From assembly GCF_000801315.1 (NCBI RefSeq), contig NZ_CP010054.1:1612001-1676000 (forward strand): DNA of 64,000 nt, read 5' to 3'. The DNA is from Hymenobacter sp. DG25B (GTDB lineage: Bacteria > Bacteroidota > Bacteroidia > Cytophagales > Hymenobacteraceae). Every line of letters starts with the position of its first letter. Within the stretch, counting starts at the first letter, position 1. Positions 26,615 through 35,962 of this stretch are shown here, in pieces. The position numbers and the translations under genes were made by a program. The notes beneath the pieces are model-generated. The model saw only the letters and a program-made list of their open reading frames with translations. It was not told the origin of the DNA and did not search any database.

Positions 26615-27661
26615 GTGCCCATTGCTTCCTCTTTTGGTACCACTACAGATGACACGGAAGTGCAGCTCTTTACGCTGACCAACGCACACGGGGTGCAGGT
26701 AAGCATCAGCAACTACGGGGGCATCATCACCCGCCTGCTGGTGCCCGATAAAGCCGGCCAGCTGGGCGACGTGGTGCTGGGCTTCGATAACGTGAGCGGT
26801 TACCAGAGCCCCGAGTATTTGAAGGCGGGTCCGTATTTCGGGGCGCTTATTGGCCGCTACGGCAACCGCATCGGCAAAGGCAAATTCATGCTGGACGGGA
26901 AGACCTATACGCTGGCCACCAACAACGGGGAAAACCACCTGCACGGGGGTAAAAAGGGTTTCGATAAAGTGGTGTGGCAGGCGCAGCCGGGCACTTCAGC
27001 CGATGGCCAGATCCTGAAACTCACATACCGCAGCCCGGACGGGGAGGAAGGCTACCCGGGCAATCTGAACGTAACGGTGGTCTACACGCTGACGGCGGAC
27101 GATGCGCTGACCATCGACTATACTGCCACAACGGATAAAGCCACGCCGGTTAATTTGACTAACCACGCCTACTTCAACCTGCGCGGGCAGGGCGACATCC
27201 TGGGCCACGAAGTCACGATTCCCGCCGACCGCTACACCGTAGTGGATGCCGGCCTGATTCCCACCGGCGAGCTACGCCCTGTAAAAAACACTTCGTTTGA
27301 TTTTACCACGCCCCACCCCATTGGCGCACGAATTGGGCAGGTACCCGGCGGCTACGACCACAACTGGGTACTGAATAACCCCGCTGGTTTGCACCTGGCC
27401 GCGCAGGTCTACGAGCCCACCACGGGCCGCACCATGGAAGTACGCACCACCGAGCCGGGCATCCAATTTTACACGGGCAATTTCCTGGATGGCTCCTTAG
27501 CCGGCAAAGGCGGGCAGGTGTACCGAAAGCACGCGGGCTTCTGCCTGGAAACCCAGCACTTCCCCGATTCGCCCAACCAACCCTCGTTTCCCAGCACCAT
27601 TCTCAGGCCCGGAGAAGTATTTAAATCAACGACTATCTACCAGTTTGGGACTCGTTCCTAG
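26615..27661 (+). CDS. galM: GalM, aldose 1-epimerase (galactose mutarotase)
   Basis: GalM interconverts alpha and beta anomers of galactose, feeding the Leloir pathway. The 348-residue protein has NYGGIITRLLVPD near the N-terminus, the substrate-binding RYGNRIGKGKF, the catalytic His in LTNHAYFNL, the FDFTTPHPIGARI block, and the catalytic Glu in GFCLETQHFPDSPN. The start is GTG at 26615. No signal peptide is seen, so it is cytoplasmic. It is followed 41 bases later by galK, and the three gal genes and a P450 run on in one direction. Confidence 0.95.
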   Translation: MPIASSFGTTTDDTEVQLFTLTNAHGVQVSISNYGGIITRLLVPDKAGQLGDVVLGFDNVSGYQSPEYLKAGPYFGALIGRYGNRIGKGKFMLDGKTYTLATNNGENHLHGGKKGFDKVVWQAQPGTSADGQILKLTYRSPDGEEGYPGNLNVTVVYTLTADDALTIDYTATTDKATPVNLTNHAYFNLRGQGDILGHEVTIPADRYTVVDAGLIPTGELRPVKNTSFDFTTPHPIGARIGQVPGGYDHNWVLNNPAGLHLAAQVYEPTTGRTMEVRTTEPGIQFYTGNFLDGSLAGKGGQVYRKHAGFCLETQHFPDSPNQPSFPSTILRPGEVFKSTTIYQFGTRS

Positions 27662-27702
27662 CCAACAACGTTACGGCCGGGGCCTTTTCTACTACTTCTG
27701 CT

Positions 27703-28896
27703 ATGCATCCATCTACCTCCGCCCACCTGTTTTCTACCACTCCGGAAAGTGTAGCCACCGATTTCCGGCAGCGTTTCAGTGGAGAGCCACTGTTAGTGCG
27801 GGCCCCCGGCCGGGTAAACCTCATTGGCGAGCATACCGATTACAACAACGGCTTTGTGCTGCCCGCCGCCGTTGACCATGCCATCTACTTTGCCGTGCGC
27901 CTGAACGGTAGCCGCACCATTAACCTGGTGTCGCATGATTTACAGGAAACCCTGAGCGTGCCGCTGGATGCCGTGCAGCCTTCGGATCATGCCTGGGCCA
28001 ACTATATTCTGGGCGTGGTGGCGCAGCTGCAAAAGCGCAACCTGCCGCTGGAGGGGTTTGATTGTGTGTTTGGTGGCACCATTCCCATTGGGGCGGGTAT
28101 GTCGTCTTCGGCGGCGGTGGAATGCGGTATGGCATTCGCCTTAAATCACTTGCTGAACTTAGGCTTGGAGCGCATGGAGCTGGCGCACATGGCCCAGAAA
28201 GCGGAGCATGAGTACGCCAAAGTAATGTGCGGCCTCATGGACCAGTTTGCCAGTCTCTTCGGGCAGGCCAACCACGTGGTGCGCCTGGACTGCCGCTCCC
28301 TGGAATACGCTTATTTCCCCTTCGATACCACCACCAACCGCATTGTGCTGTGCAACTCCGGGGTGAAGCACTCCCTGGCCAGCTCCGAATACAACCTGCG
28401 CCGGCAGGAGTGCGAGCAGGGCGTCAAAATACTGCGCAGTCATTACCCCAACATCAGCAGCCTGCGCGATGCCACGCTGGCGCAAGTAGAAGCGCACCGC
28501 CAGGAGCTGGGGGACGTGGTATACCGGCGCTGCTCGTACGTGGTGGAGGAAAACGAGCGGGTAGTGCGGGCCTGCCAGCACCTGGAGGCGGGGGATATGA
28601 AGTCCTTCGGCCAGGAAATGTATGGCTCCCACGCCGGGCTGCGTGATAAGTACGAGGTAAGCTGCCGGGAGCTGGACGTACTGGTGGAGGCGGCCCGCAC
28701 CCACCGCGGCGTATATGGCGCCCGCATGATGGGCGGCGGCTTTGGCGGCTGCACCATTAACCTGGTAGCCGCGGAGCAGGTAGAATCCTTTATCCAACAC
28801 ATGACCGCCGCCTATCAGCAGCAGCTGGGCCTGCCGCTGGAAATCTACCAGGCTACCATTGTAGATGGAGTAGGCCTAATGGCCCCCAAAGCTTAA
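27703..28896 (+). CDS. galK: GalK, galactokinase
   Basis: GalK phosphorylates galactose with ATP to galactose-1-phosphate. The 397-residue GHMP kinase has the galactose signature GRVNLIGEHTDYNNGFVLP (about 36-54), the ATP-binding PIGAGMSSSAA, and the C-terminal MMGGGFGGCTINLV motif. All three GHMP motifs are intact and the length is normal. It lies 41 bases after galM and 27 bases before galT, so it is in the middle of a galactose operon. Confidence 0.97.
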   Translation: MHPSTSAHLFSTTPESVATDFRQRFSGEPLLVRAPGRVNLIGEHTDYNNGFVLPAAVDHAIYFAVRLNGSRTINLVSHDLQETLSVPLDAVQPSDHAWANYILGVVAQLQKRNLPLEGFDCVFGGTIPIGAGMSSSAAVECGMAFALNHLLNLGLERMELAHMAQKAEHEYAKVMCGLMDQFASLFGQANHVVRLDCRSLEYAYFPFDTTTNRIVLCNSGVKHSLASSEYNLRRQECEQGVKILRSHYPNISSLRDATLAQVEAHRQELGDVVYRRCSYVVEENERVVRACQHLEAGDMKSFGQEMYGSHAGLRDKYEVSCRELDVLVEAARTHRGVYGARMMGGGFGGCTINLVAAEQVESFIQHMTAAYQQQLGLPLEIYQATIVDGVGLMAPKA

Positions 28897-28923
28897 TTCC
28901 TGGCCGCTTTTTATCTGATTGCT

Positions 28924-29976
28924 ATGTCTGGTTTCGATACTGCTGAACACCCGCACCGCCGGTTCAATGCCTTGAAGGGCGAATGGATTCTGGTATCTCC
29001 GCACCGCTCCAAGCGGCCCTGGCAGGGGCAGCAGGAAGCCCCCGAGCAGGAGCACCGCCCCGCCTACGACCCCGGCTGCTACCTCTGCCCCGGCAACACG
29101 CGCGCCAACGGCGAAATCAACCCCGCCTACGATGCCACCTTCGTATTTACTAATGATTTTGCGGCCCTGCAGGAGAAGGTACCGATGGGCAGCATCAACG
29201 AAGGCGGCTTGCTGCGGGCCGAAGCGGAATCGGGTATCTGTCGGGTCATCTGCTTCTCGCCGCGGCATGATTTAACCCTGCCGGAAATGACCACGCCCGC
29301 CATCCGCAAAGTGGTGGATCTATGGGTGGAGGAGTTCCGCACCCTGGGCACCCGCCCCGATATCAACTACGTGCAGATCTTCGAGAACAAAGGCCAGATG
29401 ATGGGCTGCTCGAACCCGCACCCGCACGGGCAGATCTGGGCCCAACGCACCGTGCCCATGGAGCCGGCCAAAGAAGGGGAGCAGCAGCTGGCCTATTTCC
29501 AGGAGCACCAGCGCACGCTGCTGTCGGCTTATCTGGCCCTGGAGCTGGAAAAGCAGGAGCGCGTGGTGCTGGAGAATGAGCATTTTGTGGTGCTGGTACC
29601 GTATTGGGCCATGTGGCCCTTTGAAACCCTGCTGATTGCCCGCCGCCCCGTGCAGGATATTACGCAGCTCACGGATGAGGAGCGGGAGGCGCTGGCCGAT
29701 ATCCTGCGCCGCCTCACCATTCGCTACGATAACCTGTTCCAGATTTCCTTCCCGTATTCGGCGGGGCTGCACCAGCGCCCCACTGATGGGCAGGAGCATC
29801 CGGAGTGGCACCTGCACATGCATTTCTTCCCACCGCTGCTGCGCTCCGCCACCGTGCGCAAGTTTATGGTAGGCTACGAAATGCTCGGCGACCCACAGCG
29901 GGATATTACGCCCGAGTTCAGTGCCGGGCGGCTGCGGGATATGTCGGAAGTGCATTACAAGCAGGCAGCAGTCTAG
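28924..29976 (+). CDS. galT: GalT, UDP-glucose--hexose-1-phosphate uridylyltransferase
   Basis: GalT exchanges UMP between UDP-glucose and galactose-1-phosphate through a uridylyl-His intermediate. The 350-residue protein has the zinc-site Cys pair CYLCPGN, the active-site [10 protein letters not shown], the [15 protein letters not shown] block, and conserved HRRFN and W residues. It completes the Leloir set with galM and galK; galE is not in this window. A P450 gene starts only 11 bases after its stop. Confidence 0.97.
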   Translation: MSGFDTAEHPHRRFNALKGEWILVSPHRSKRPWQGQQEAPEQEHRPAYDPGCYLCPGNTRANGEINPAYDATFVFTNDFAALQEKVPMGSINEGGLLRAEAESGICRVICFSPRHDLTLPEMTTPAIRKVVDLWVEEFRTLGTRPDINYVQIFENKGQMMGCSNPHPHGQIWAQRTVPMEPAKEGEQQLAYFQEHQRTLLSAYLALELEKQERVVLENEHFVVLVPYWAMWPFETLLIARRPVQDITQLTDEEREALADILRRLTIRYDNLFQISFPYSAGLHQRPTDGQEHPEWHLHMHFFPPLLRSATVRKFMVGYEMLGDPQRDITPEFSAGRLRDMSEVHYKQAAV

Positions 29977-29987
29977 GGCTTTTGCCG

Positions 29988-31373
29988 ATGGATACGCAAG
30001 CTTCCGATACTGCCGCCAAACCATTCCCGTGGGTGCCGCGCTGGCGCACGCTGCTGTCCTCCGTGGCTATGGCCCGCGACCCTATCGGCAACCTCGACCG
30101 GGCCCACGCCCACCACGGCGACACGGTGGGGATGCACCTGGGCGGCGTGCGGCCCATCATCGTCACCCGCGACCCGGTCCTGGCTCAGCACATTCTGCAG
30201 AAAAACCACCGCCGCTACCTCAAGTCTGACCTCACGCACGGCCTTATCCGGTACATCGGGCGCGGGCTGCTCACCAACGAGGGCGCCGACTGGCTGCGGC
30301 AGCGCCGCCTCATTCAGCCCGGCTTTCACCGCCAGCGTCTGGCCGGCCTCACGCGCCTGATGCAGGCCGCCGCCGAGGAATGGACTCAGGAGCTGCGCAC
30401 GCGCACGGCCGCCGGGCCGGCTTTGCTAGATATTCACGAAGCCATGACGCGCGTGGCCTTCCGCATTATTTCCCAGGCCACGTTTGGCACCGGCATGAGC
30501 GAGGCGGAGCGGGAGCGGCTCTCAGATATCCTCACCCAGATTCAGGCGTTTTACGTGCGCACCATCCGGCAGCCTTACTTGCGGCCGTGGTGGCACCTCA
30601 CCGGCAGCTACCGCTACCACGATGCGCTAAGCCAGGAGCTGCGCGAGCTGGTGCGCGGCTACATCCGTCGGCGCCAAGCCGCCCCGAACAGCCAAACGCA
30701 CGACGACCTGCTGCAAATGCTGCTCGACGCCCGCTATGAAGACACCGGTGAGCCCATGACCGAAGACCGGCTTCTGGATGAAGCCAACATCCTGCTGCTG
30801 GCCGGCCACGAAACCTCCGCCAATGCGCTCAGCTGGTTGTTTTATTTGCTGGCGACGCACCCTCAGGAAGCAGTAAAGTTGCGCGAGGAATTGCAGGCCG
30901 CTGGCCTTGCCAATCGGCCACCTGCTTTCGATGAGCTGTCCCGTTTGCCATACTCTCTGCAGGTAATTCAGGAAACCATGCGGCTGTACCCGCCCGCCTG
31001 GATTGTGGACCGCGTGGCCCAGGAAGAAGACGAGTATCAGGGGCAGCGCATCCCTAAGGGCACGCTGTTTTCCGTCTACCTCTATGGCCTGCACCGCCAC
31101 CCGCAGCTGTGGTCGGCGCCGAATGAATTTCGGCCCGAGCGGTTTGCGCCCCATGCCCAGCCCCCGGTGCCGGCTTATGGCTACCTGCCGTTCGGGGCGG
31201 GCCCGCGCCTGTGCATCGGCAATCACTTTGCCCTCACCGAAATTCAGCTGGTAGTACTGGAGACCCTGCGTCACTTTACCTTAGAATTGCCTCCGAATAC
31301 TGCCTCAGTGCCCGTGCCTTTGATTACGCTTCGGCCCCCGCACGGTATGGTGCTGCGCTTCCTGTCGGTGTAG
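29988..31373 (+). CDS. Cytochrome P450
   Basis: The 461-residue heme monooxygenase has the I-helix motif LLLAGHETSANALSW (oxygen activation), the K-helix ExxR in QETMRLYP, the PERF-type segment FRPERF, and the heme-thiolate loop FGAGPRLCIGNHFA. All signatures are intact and no membrane anchor is evident. Family knowledge does not fix the substrate. I use the ATG at 29988, since an earlier frame would overlap galT by some 170 bases. It is 11 bases after galT, so it probably shares the gal transcript; a ferredoxin partner is not next to it. Confidence 0.93.
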   Translation: MDTQASDTAAKPFPWVPRWRTLLSSVAMARDPIGNLDRAHAHHGDTVGMHLGGVRPIIVTRDPVLAQHILQKNHRRYLKSDLTHGLIRYIGRGLLTNEGADWLRQRRLIQPGFHRQRLAGLTRLMQAAAEEWTQELRTRTAAGPALLDIHEAMTRVAFRIISQATFGTGMSEAERERLSDILTQIQAFYVRTIRQPYLRPWWHLTGSYRYHDALSQELRELVRGYIRRRQAAPNSQTHDDLLQMLLDARYEDTGEPMTEDRLLDEANILLLAGHETSANALSWLFYLLATHPQEAVKLREELQAAGLANRPPAFDELSRLPYSLQVIQETMRLYPPAWIVDRVAQEEDEYQGQRIPKGTLFSVYLYGLHRHPQLWSAPNEFRPERFAPHAQPPVPAYGYLPFGAGPRLCIGNHFALTEIQLVVLETLRHFTLELPPNTASVPVPLITLRPPHGMVLRFLSV

Positions 31374-31444
31374 TTGTCATTCCGAGCACAGCGAGGAATC
31401 TGAATACCCATTACCCAGATTCCTCGCTGTGCTCGGAATGACAA
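31374..31444. repeat. REP-type palindrome with perfect 29-base arms
   Basis: TTGTCATTCCGAGCACAGCG... (31374-31402) is perfectly complementary to the arm at 31416-31444, with a 13-base loop. It sits one base after the P450 stop codon and before the convergent hydrolase gene. TCATTCCGAGC-type elements are dispersed in Bacteroidota genomes; here it can also act as a bidirectional terminator. Confidence 0.85.
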
Positions 31445-31448
31445 AGAT

Positions 31449-32573
31449 TTACTGCCACCAATGCTCCTGCGGCAATGGGCTGCCATCTATAATTATGGGC
31501 TGACCCAGCTGTGGAGTGGTGATGGGCAATTGAAGGTGAGTGGCTGCCAGAACGGCACTAGTAACGGGCTCATTCCAGGGATGATGTGCTTCCGTGAAAG
31601 CGCCCCAGTGCACCGGCATCAGCACCCGGGCCCGCACATCCAGGGCGGCCTGCACGGTTTGCTCCGGCATCATATGAATTTCGGCCCATTGCTTATCGTA
31701 CTGCCCGCATTCCATCAGGGCCAGATCAAACGGCCCGTACTTAGCGCCAATGGTTTGAAAGTGCGGGCCGTAGCCACCGTCGCCGCTGTAAAACACCCGC
31801 TTGGTGGCCGATTTTATCACCCAAGAGCTCCAGGAAGTGGAGTTGCGGTTGGTGAGGCCGCGGCCGGAAAAGTGGCGGGCTGGCATGCTGATGATAGTCA
31901 GGCCGGGCAGACGCACGGAGTCGTTCCAGTCCATTTCCTGAATCTTTTCGGGCGCTACGCCCCAGGCCAGCAGGTGGGCGCCCACGCCCAGGGGCACGTA
32001 GAAATGCGCCACTTTTTCCTTCAGCCGCAGAATACTTTGGTAGTCGAGGTGGTCGTAGTGGTCGTGGGAAATCAGCACGGCGGCAATAGGCGGCAGCTGC
32101 TCGGCCGTGATGGGCAGAATGGGATTGTAACGCCTGGGGGTAGCCCAGTGCACGGGGCCCATGCGCACGCTCAGCATGGGGTCCAGCAATATATTCTGGC
32201 CGGCTATTTCTACCAGGCTGGCGGAGTGCCCAAACCAGGTAACGCGCAGGGTCTCTGCTGCTTTTTGCGTGACGCTCAGGGAATCCAGCGGCCGCATGGG
32301 CAGGGGAGCAGCCGGCGTGGTATTAGGCTGTTTGCTGAATAGAAAGCGCCACAGGGCAGAGAAAGTGCTGCCGCCCGTCATGAGCGTGGTGGGTACCAGG
32401 TTCCGAAACTCTCCCTCCCGATAGTGGCCCGACTGCGCATAGGCGGCCAGTTGGGCTTTAGTGGGCTTGCCGCCAAACTCCGGACTCAGGTTGGCAAATG
32501 CCACGCCCACCACTAGCAGAACCACCACCAGGCCACCCAATAGCCGCCCGATATAGCGTAATGATTTTCTCAT
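31449..32573 (-). CDS. Membrane-anchored MBL-fold hydrolase (UlaG/NAPE-PLD-like)
   Basis: The 374-residue protein has an N-terminal hydrophobic helix (about 7-27), so it is anchored or exported. A metallo-beta-lactamase fold follows, with FGHSASLVEI, the metal motif ISHDHYDHLDY, MPARHFSGRG, and a terminal PVHWGAF. These fit the L-ascorbate-6-phosphate lactonase/NAPE-PLD branch, which cleaves phosphoesters or lactones with two zinc ions. The Met at 32573 gives the membrane segment at the N-terminus; a frame from 32672 would extend 33 residues into the promoter region. The substrate is unknown. Confidence 0.88.
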   Translation of the reverse strand: MRKSLRYIGRLLGGLVVVLLVVGVAFANLSPEFGGKPTKAQLAAYAQSGHYREGEFRNLVPTTLMTGGSTFSALWRFLFSKQPNTTPAAPLPMRPLDSLSVTQKAAETLRVTWFGHSASLVEIAGQNILLDPMLSVRMGPVHWATPRRYNPILPITAEQLPPIAAVLISHDHYDHLDYQSILRLKEKVAHFYVPLGVGAHLLAWGVAPEKIQEMDWNDSVRLPGLTIISMPARHFSGRGLTNRNSTSWSSWVIKSATKRVFYSGDGGYGPHFQTIGAKYGPFDLALMECGQYDKQWAEIHMMPEQTVQAALDVRARVLMPVHWGAFTEAHHPWNEPVTSAVLAATHLQLPITTPQLGQPIIIDGSPLPQEHWWQ

Positions 32574-32696
32574 AAGGTATACTTCGGGAAAGGAGATGCT
32601 TTGGGAGAGGTAGTCGCCATAATACGGGAAATACTTTACGATGCCCGCCGGATAATGCCGCATGTTACGCATTGCAGGGTTTTGCTAATTTGCCGC

Positions 32697-33266
32697 ATGT
32701 CCCTACCACTCTCCCTACTGTCGGCTCCGGTATCTGTGGTGCCGTTGCTGGAAACCCCCGATTTACTCCTGCGCGGCCCCCGGCCTACCGACCTCCCGGA
32801 GGGCACCGCCATGCACCAGGACCCCGATTTTTACCGCTTTCTGGGCGGAAAGCCTCATGCTGAGGAAGACGTGTGGCGCCGCATGCTCTCCCACATGGGC
32901 CACTGGGCCATGCTGGGCTACGGCTCCTGGTCAATAGAGGAAAAAGCCACCGGCCGCTTTGTGGGTACGGTGGGCTTTTTTGATGTGCAGCGCGACCTGA
33001 CGCCCTCCATTAAAGGCACGCCCGAAGCCGGGTGGGTGCTGGCACCGCGGCTGCACGGGCGCGGCTACGCCAGCCAGGCCCTGCAGGCCGCCTTGGCCTG
33101 GGCCGATGAGCATCTGCCCGCGCCGCGCACCACCTGCATCATCGACCCCGGTAATGATGCCTCCCTGCGCCTGGCCCATAAGTTTGGCTACCAGGAATAC
33201 GCCCGTGCGCTGTACCACGGCGAGGAAATCGTGCTGCTGGAAAGGGCCCGACCCGGCACGTTGTAA
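32697..33266 (+). CDS. GNAT-family N-acetyltransferase (RimJ-like)
   Basis: The 189-residue cytoplasmic protein has the GNAT fold of the RimJ/RimL type, with LRGPRPTDLPEG at the N-terminus, WVLAPRLHGRGYASQALQAAL (acetyl-CoA binding Gly-rich segment, about 112-132), and NDASLRLAHKFGYQE. The upstream frame would include the intergenic region, so the ATG at 32697 is chosen. The substrate could be a ribosomal protein N-terminus, an amino acid or an antibiotic. It is divergent from the hydrolase gene and ends at a strong terminator. Confidence 0.85.
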   Translation: MSLPLSLLSAPVSVVPLLETPDLLLRGPRPTDLPEGTAMHQDPDFYRFLGGKPHAEEDVWRRMLSHMGHWAMLGYGSWSIEEKATGRFVGTVGFFDVQRDLTPSIKGTPEAGWVLAPRLHGRGYASQALQAALAWADEHLPAPRTTCIIDPGNDASLRLAHKFGYQEYARALYHGEEIVLLERARPGTL

Positions 33267-33270
33267 ACGC

Positions 33271-33308
33271 AACAGCGCCCGCCCACAACGGTGGACGGGC
33301 GCTGTTTT
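33271..33308. terminator. Bidirectional terminator
   Basis: AACAGCGCCCGCCCAC pairs with GTGGACGGGCGCTGTTTT (one mismatch) around AACG, ending the GNAT gene and the convergent stress-protein gene. Confidence 0.9.
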
Positions 33309-33318
33309 GCTACTCTCT

Positions 33319-34188
33319 CTATACGTGGAAAGTAAGCACCGGGCAGGCTGCTTCCGTAGCTACCGCCTCGGCCACGCTACCCACAAACAGCCGGCTGAAA
33401 GCAGAACGCCCGCGGGTGGGCAGTATCACTAAATCAGCCTGTTGCTGCCAGGCAAACTGCTGAATACCGCGCGTGGGGCGGCCGGCTTCAAAGAGTACCG
33501 GCTCGGCTTGCGGCAGCTGATGCCGCAGGGCAAACTCCTGCAGGCGGGCCAGCAGGTCGGGGCGTTCAAACTCATCATTTACCACGTGCAGCAGCAGCAG
33601 GCGGGCGGCCGGGTAGAGCTGCAGCAGTTGGCGCAGCCCGGGTACGGCGGCATCCGCTTCGGCCGCAAAATCCACGGCAAACACAATAGTGCGCAGCTCA
33701 AACTCGCCGGGCGCGTGCTTCACGGCCAGCACCGGACAGGTGGCCTGCCGAATCAGCTGCTCGGTATGAGTGCTGGCAAAAAAGCGCTCCAGCGTATCGT
33801 GTTCCTGGGGGCCTACCACCAGCAAGTCAATCTGCCGCTCCTGAATCAGTCGGGCCACGGCTTCCGGAAACTCCGCTACGGCGGCCGTATCATGCACGGG
33901 CACACCGGGAGCCAGGTGGGCAGCTTCGGCCTGCAGGCGCTGCATGCGCTGGCGGGTGGCCTTCAGGCGCTTCAGGGTGAACAGCTCGTCCATGCCGGCG
34001 GCGGGCGTGGGCTGGTCGCTGTTTACGGGGCCGCCATAGGTACTGAAACCAGCCGTGGCCGGCTCGGGAGTCTCTACTACGTGGAGCAGCGTAACCGAGC
34101 CGCCGGCCCGGCGGGCCAGCTGCAAAGCCGCCTCAAAGGCATGGTGCGCCTGCTTGGAAAAATCGGTGGCAACGAGGATGTTCTTCAT
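33319..34188 (-). CDS. Tandem universal stress protein
   Basis: The 289-residue cytoplasmic protein has two UspA domains in series. The first begins MKNILVATDFSKQAHHAFEAAL and ends with LLVVGPQEHDTLERFF ... ATCPVLAVKH. The second begins LRTIVFAVDFAAEADAAV and ends with LVILPTRGRSAFSRLFVGSVAEAVATEA. The G-x2-G-x9-G-(S/T)-type ATP loop of the second domain is modified (TRGRSAFSRLFVGSVAEAV). Usp proteins act in stress tolerance by nucleotide or ligand binding. I take the ATG at 34188. Confidence 0.93.
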   Translation of the reverse strand: MKNILVATDFSKQAHHAFEAALQLARRAGGSVTLLHVVETPEPATAGFSTYGGPVNSDQPTPAAGMDELFTLKRLKATRQRMQRLQAEAAHLAPGVPVHDTAAVAEFPEAVARLIQERQIDLLVVGPQEHDTLERFFASTHTEQLIRQATCPVLAVKHAPGEFELRTIVFAVDFAAEADAAVPGLRQLLQLYPAARLLLLHVVNDEFERPDLLARLQEFALRHQLPQAEPVLFEAGRPTRGIQQFAWQQQADLVILPTRGRSAFSRLFVGSVAEAVATEAACPVLTFHV

Positions 34189-34365
34189 GGGGAAGGAGAG
34201 CACAAAGCGTGGAATACAACCCGAAGTAAAGGCGGCCGGCAAGCACCGCCCATGACAGATATCAGCCCGAATCCTGCAAAATATCAGGTGGTGGGTAGGG
34301 CAAATGGCAGCCTAAAAATCAGGTCGTTTCAAAAGCACTTTTGGTGTTCTGCTGAACGGCAGAAT

Positions 34366-34404
34366 AGCGTGGTGCTTAACCCTGTAGCTGCTAAGCACCA
34401 CGCT
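34366..34404. repeat. Perfect 13-base inverted repeat
   Basis: AGCGTGGTGCTTA (34366-34378) is perfectly complementary to TAAGCACCACGCT (34392-34404). It lies upstream of the stress-protein gene and next to a second, larger inverted repeat. Confidence 0.65.
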
Positions 34405-34412
34405 CAATTTAC

Positions 34413-34516
34413 CTGTCATCCTGAGCTTCGCGAGGGACCTTATCACGCAAGCAAGAGTCGTTGTTTCCGTGGTTGTTCAACTGGCATAAGGTCCTTCGCC
34501 AAGCTCTGGATGACAG
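34413..34516. repeat. REP-type inverted repeat (TGTCATCCTGAGC family)
   Basis: CTGTCATCCTGAGCTTCGCG..CCTTAT (34413-34443) is matched by the complementary ATAAGGTCCTTCGCCAAGC..GGATGACAG (about 34486-34516), with about 45 bases between. The word resembles the TCATTCCGAGC element at 31374, so both belong to a dispersed palindrome group. Confidence 0.75.
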
Positions 34517-34604
34517 TTGATTGGGTGTGTCACTACAACCTCAGCCTACGCCGGGCCCTGGCTGTAAGCACCACATGCCTGAGAGTTATAGGCTTTAGTC
34601 AAGA

Positions 34605-34640
34605 AAAAAGCCCGCTTCCAATCGGAAACAGGCTTTTTTG
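34605..34640. terminator. Terminator after the thioredoxin-like lipoprotein gene
   Basis: AAAAAAGCCCGCTTCC and GGAAACAGGCTTTTTT form a stem with an AATC loop and one bulge, followed on the minus strand by a T-run. Confidence 0.85.
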
Positions 34641-34660
34641 ATAAATCTAAGACGAAGGAA

Positions 34661-35962
34661 TTACTCTGCCAGCAGCTTATCAATAGTAGCGTTGAATTCG
34701 TCGATTTCCTGCTGGTAGTACTTGCCGGTGCCGGGGCCGGAGAAGCCCGTGTGAATCTTGCGCACTTCGCCTTTCTTATCGAGGAAAATGGTGGTGGGGA
34801 AGGCCAGCACCTTGGCCAACTGTGGCAACGATTTGCTGGCTTCGGCGGCCGATGCCTCACCAGCCACGGCAATATCGTAGCCAATATTCATCCGCTGGCG
34901 CATCTTCAAGAGCTTCTGCGAAGCTACTTTTTGATCGGGGGTACGCTCGTAGCCCAGGCCGATGATTTCGACGCCGCGCTGCTTGTTCTTTTCGTACCAG
35001 GGCGCCAGGAAGTTGGTTTCGTCCATGCAGTTGGGGCACCACGAACCCAGGATTTGCACCACCACCACTTTGCCTTTGTACTTGGGGTCGGTGGGGGAGA
35101 TGCTGCCGCCTTCGAAGATGTTTGGGAATTTGAAGTCGAGGCGCTTCTGGCCGGGCTTCATACCGGTCATGGCGTTGGCGTCGGGCAGCTTGGCGTTGGG
35201 GTCCAGCGTAGCCGTCCAGGTTTCGTGGCCGGATTTGCCGGAGTAGAAGTCGCCTTTCAGTGTACCATTTGGCTGCTTCTCGGCGGAGAACAGGAAACCG
35301 TGGCTGCCATCGAAAGTAGTAACCTGTAGCTTATTGCCGTCGGCCTGGCCAGCCAGGTAGCGGTAGTCGCCGGTAGAGGTCAGGAAAGTCCCGGTTACAT
35401 CGTTTCCGCTTTGCTTGAAGATGCCCACGGCCGGGTAAGTGTCCCCATCATCCCCTTTAAAGGTTACGTTCCAGGTGCCGTCAAAAGACTCTGCTTTACC
35501 GGTAGTATTAAATAGCTTGCTCCCGCCTTTTTCCGCTGAAAACGCCACACGGTAGGGCTCTTTGCCATCGTACTTTACCCAGGCACCTTTCAGCTTGTCG
35601 GCACCATCCTGACGCACTACCAGCGCAGCATCAAACACACCCAGGCGGATGGTCATGGAGTCGCCGGCGGTGGTAATTTCGTCCAGCTTCAGCTTTTCTT
35701 CGCCGTTGCGCAGCGTTACAACAGGCTTGCCGCCGCTCTGCGAAACTTCAAACAGGAAAGGAATCTGCTGGCCCTGCGTGGAGAGCACGCCACGCCACTT
35801 GCCATTGCTTAAGGTAGGCGGGGTGCCGGTAGTTGTGCCGGCCTCGGGTTTGGCGGGCGTCTGGTTTTCAGTGGAGGTGGTGGAATTGGACTGACAGGCC
35901 ACCGCGGCCAGCGCGAGTCCGGCCCCGGCTACGGCCTTACGAAGAGAGAAGGCTACGGGCAT
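34661..35962 (-). CDS. Lipoprotein with C-terminal TlpA-type thioredoxin domain
   Basis: The 433-residue periplasmic protein has a lipoprotein signal (VAGAGLALAAVACQSNS, Cys about 23). A beta-rich region of about 250 residues resembles the N-terminal domains seen on Bacteroidota redoxins. The C-terminal thioredoxin fold contains the redox motif WCPNC (about residue 310) and the cis-Pro segment FPTTIFLD. It would reduce or oxidise disulfides, for example in cytochrome c maturation; the partner is unknown. A TACATTTG box (minus strand, 36040-36033) about 70 bases before the ATG may be its -7 element, but I see no good -33. Confidence 0.92.
   Translation of the reverse strand: MPVAFSLRKAVAGAGLALAAVACQSNSTTSTENQTPAKPEAGTTTGTPPTLSNGKWRGVLSTQGQQIPFLFEVSQSGGKPVVTLRNGEEKLKLDEITTAGDSMTIRLGVFDAALVVRQDGADKLKGAWVKYDGKEPYRVAFSAEKGGSKLFNTTGKAESFDGTWNVTFKGDDGDTYPAVGIFKQSGNDVTGTFLTSTGDYRYLAGQADGNKLQVTTFDGSHGFLFSAEKQPNGTLKGDFYSGKSGHETWTATLDPNAKLPDANAMTGMKPGQKRLDFKFPNIFEGGSISPTDPKYKGKVVVVQILGSWCPNCMDETNFLAPWYEKNKQRGVEIIGLGYERTPDQKVASQKLLKMRQRMNIGYDIAVAGEASAAEASKSLPQLAKVLAFPTTIFLDKKGEVRKIHTGFSGPGTGKYYQQEIDEFNATIDKLLAE

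Noticed and set aside
26262..26678. Open frame in the gap before galM
   Set aside because: Overlaps the galM start and lacks any family pattern or plausible codon use.
33442..34641. Long + frame antisense to the stress protein and across two inverted repeats
   Set aside because: The universal stress protein is clear on the minus strand and the frame runs through repeat DNA.
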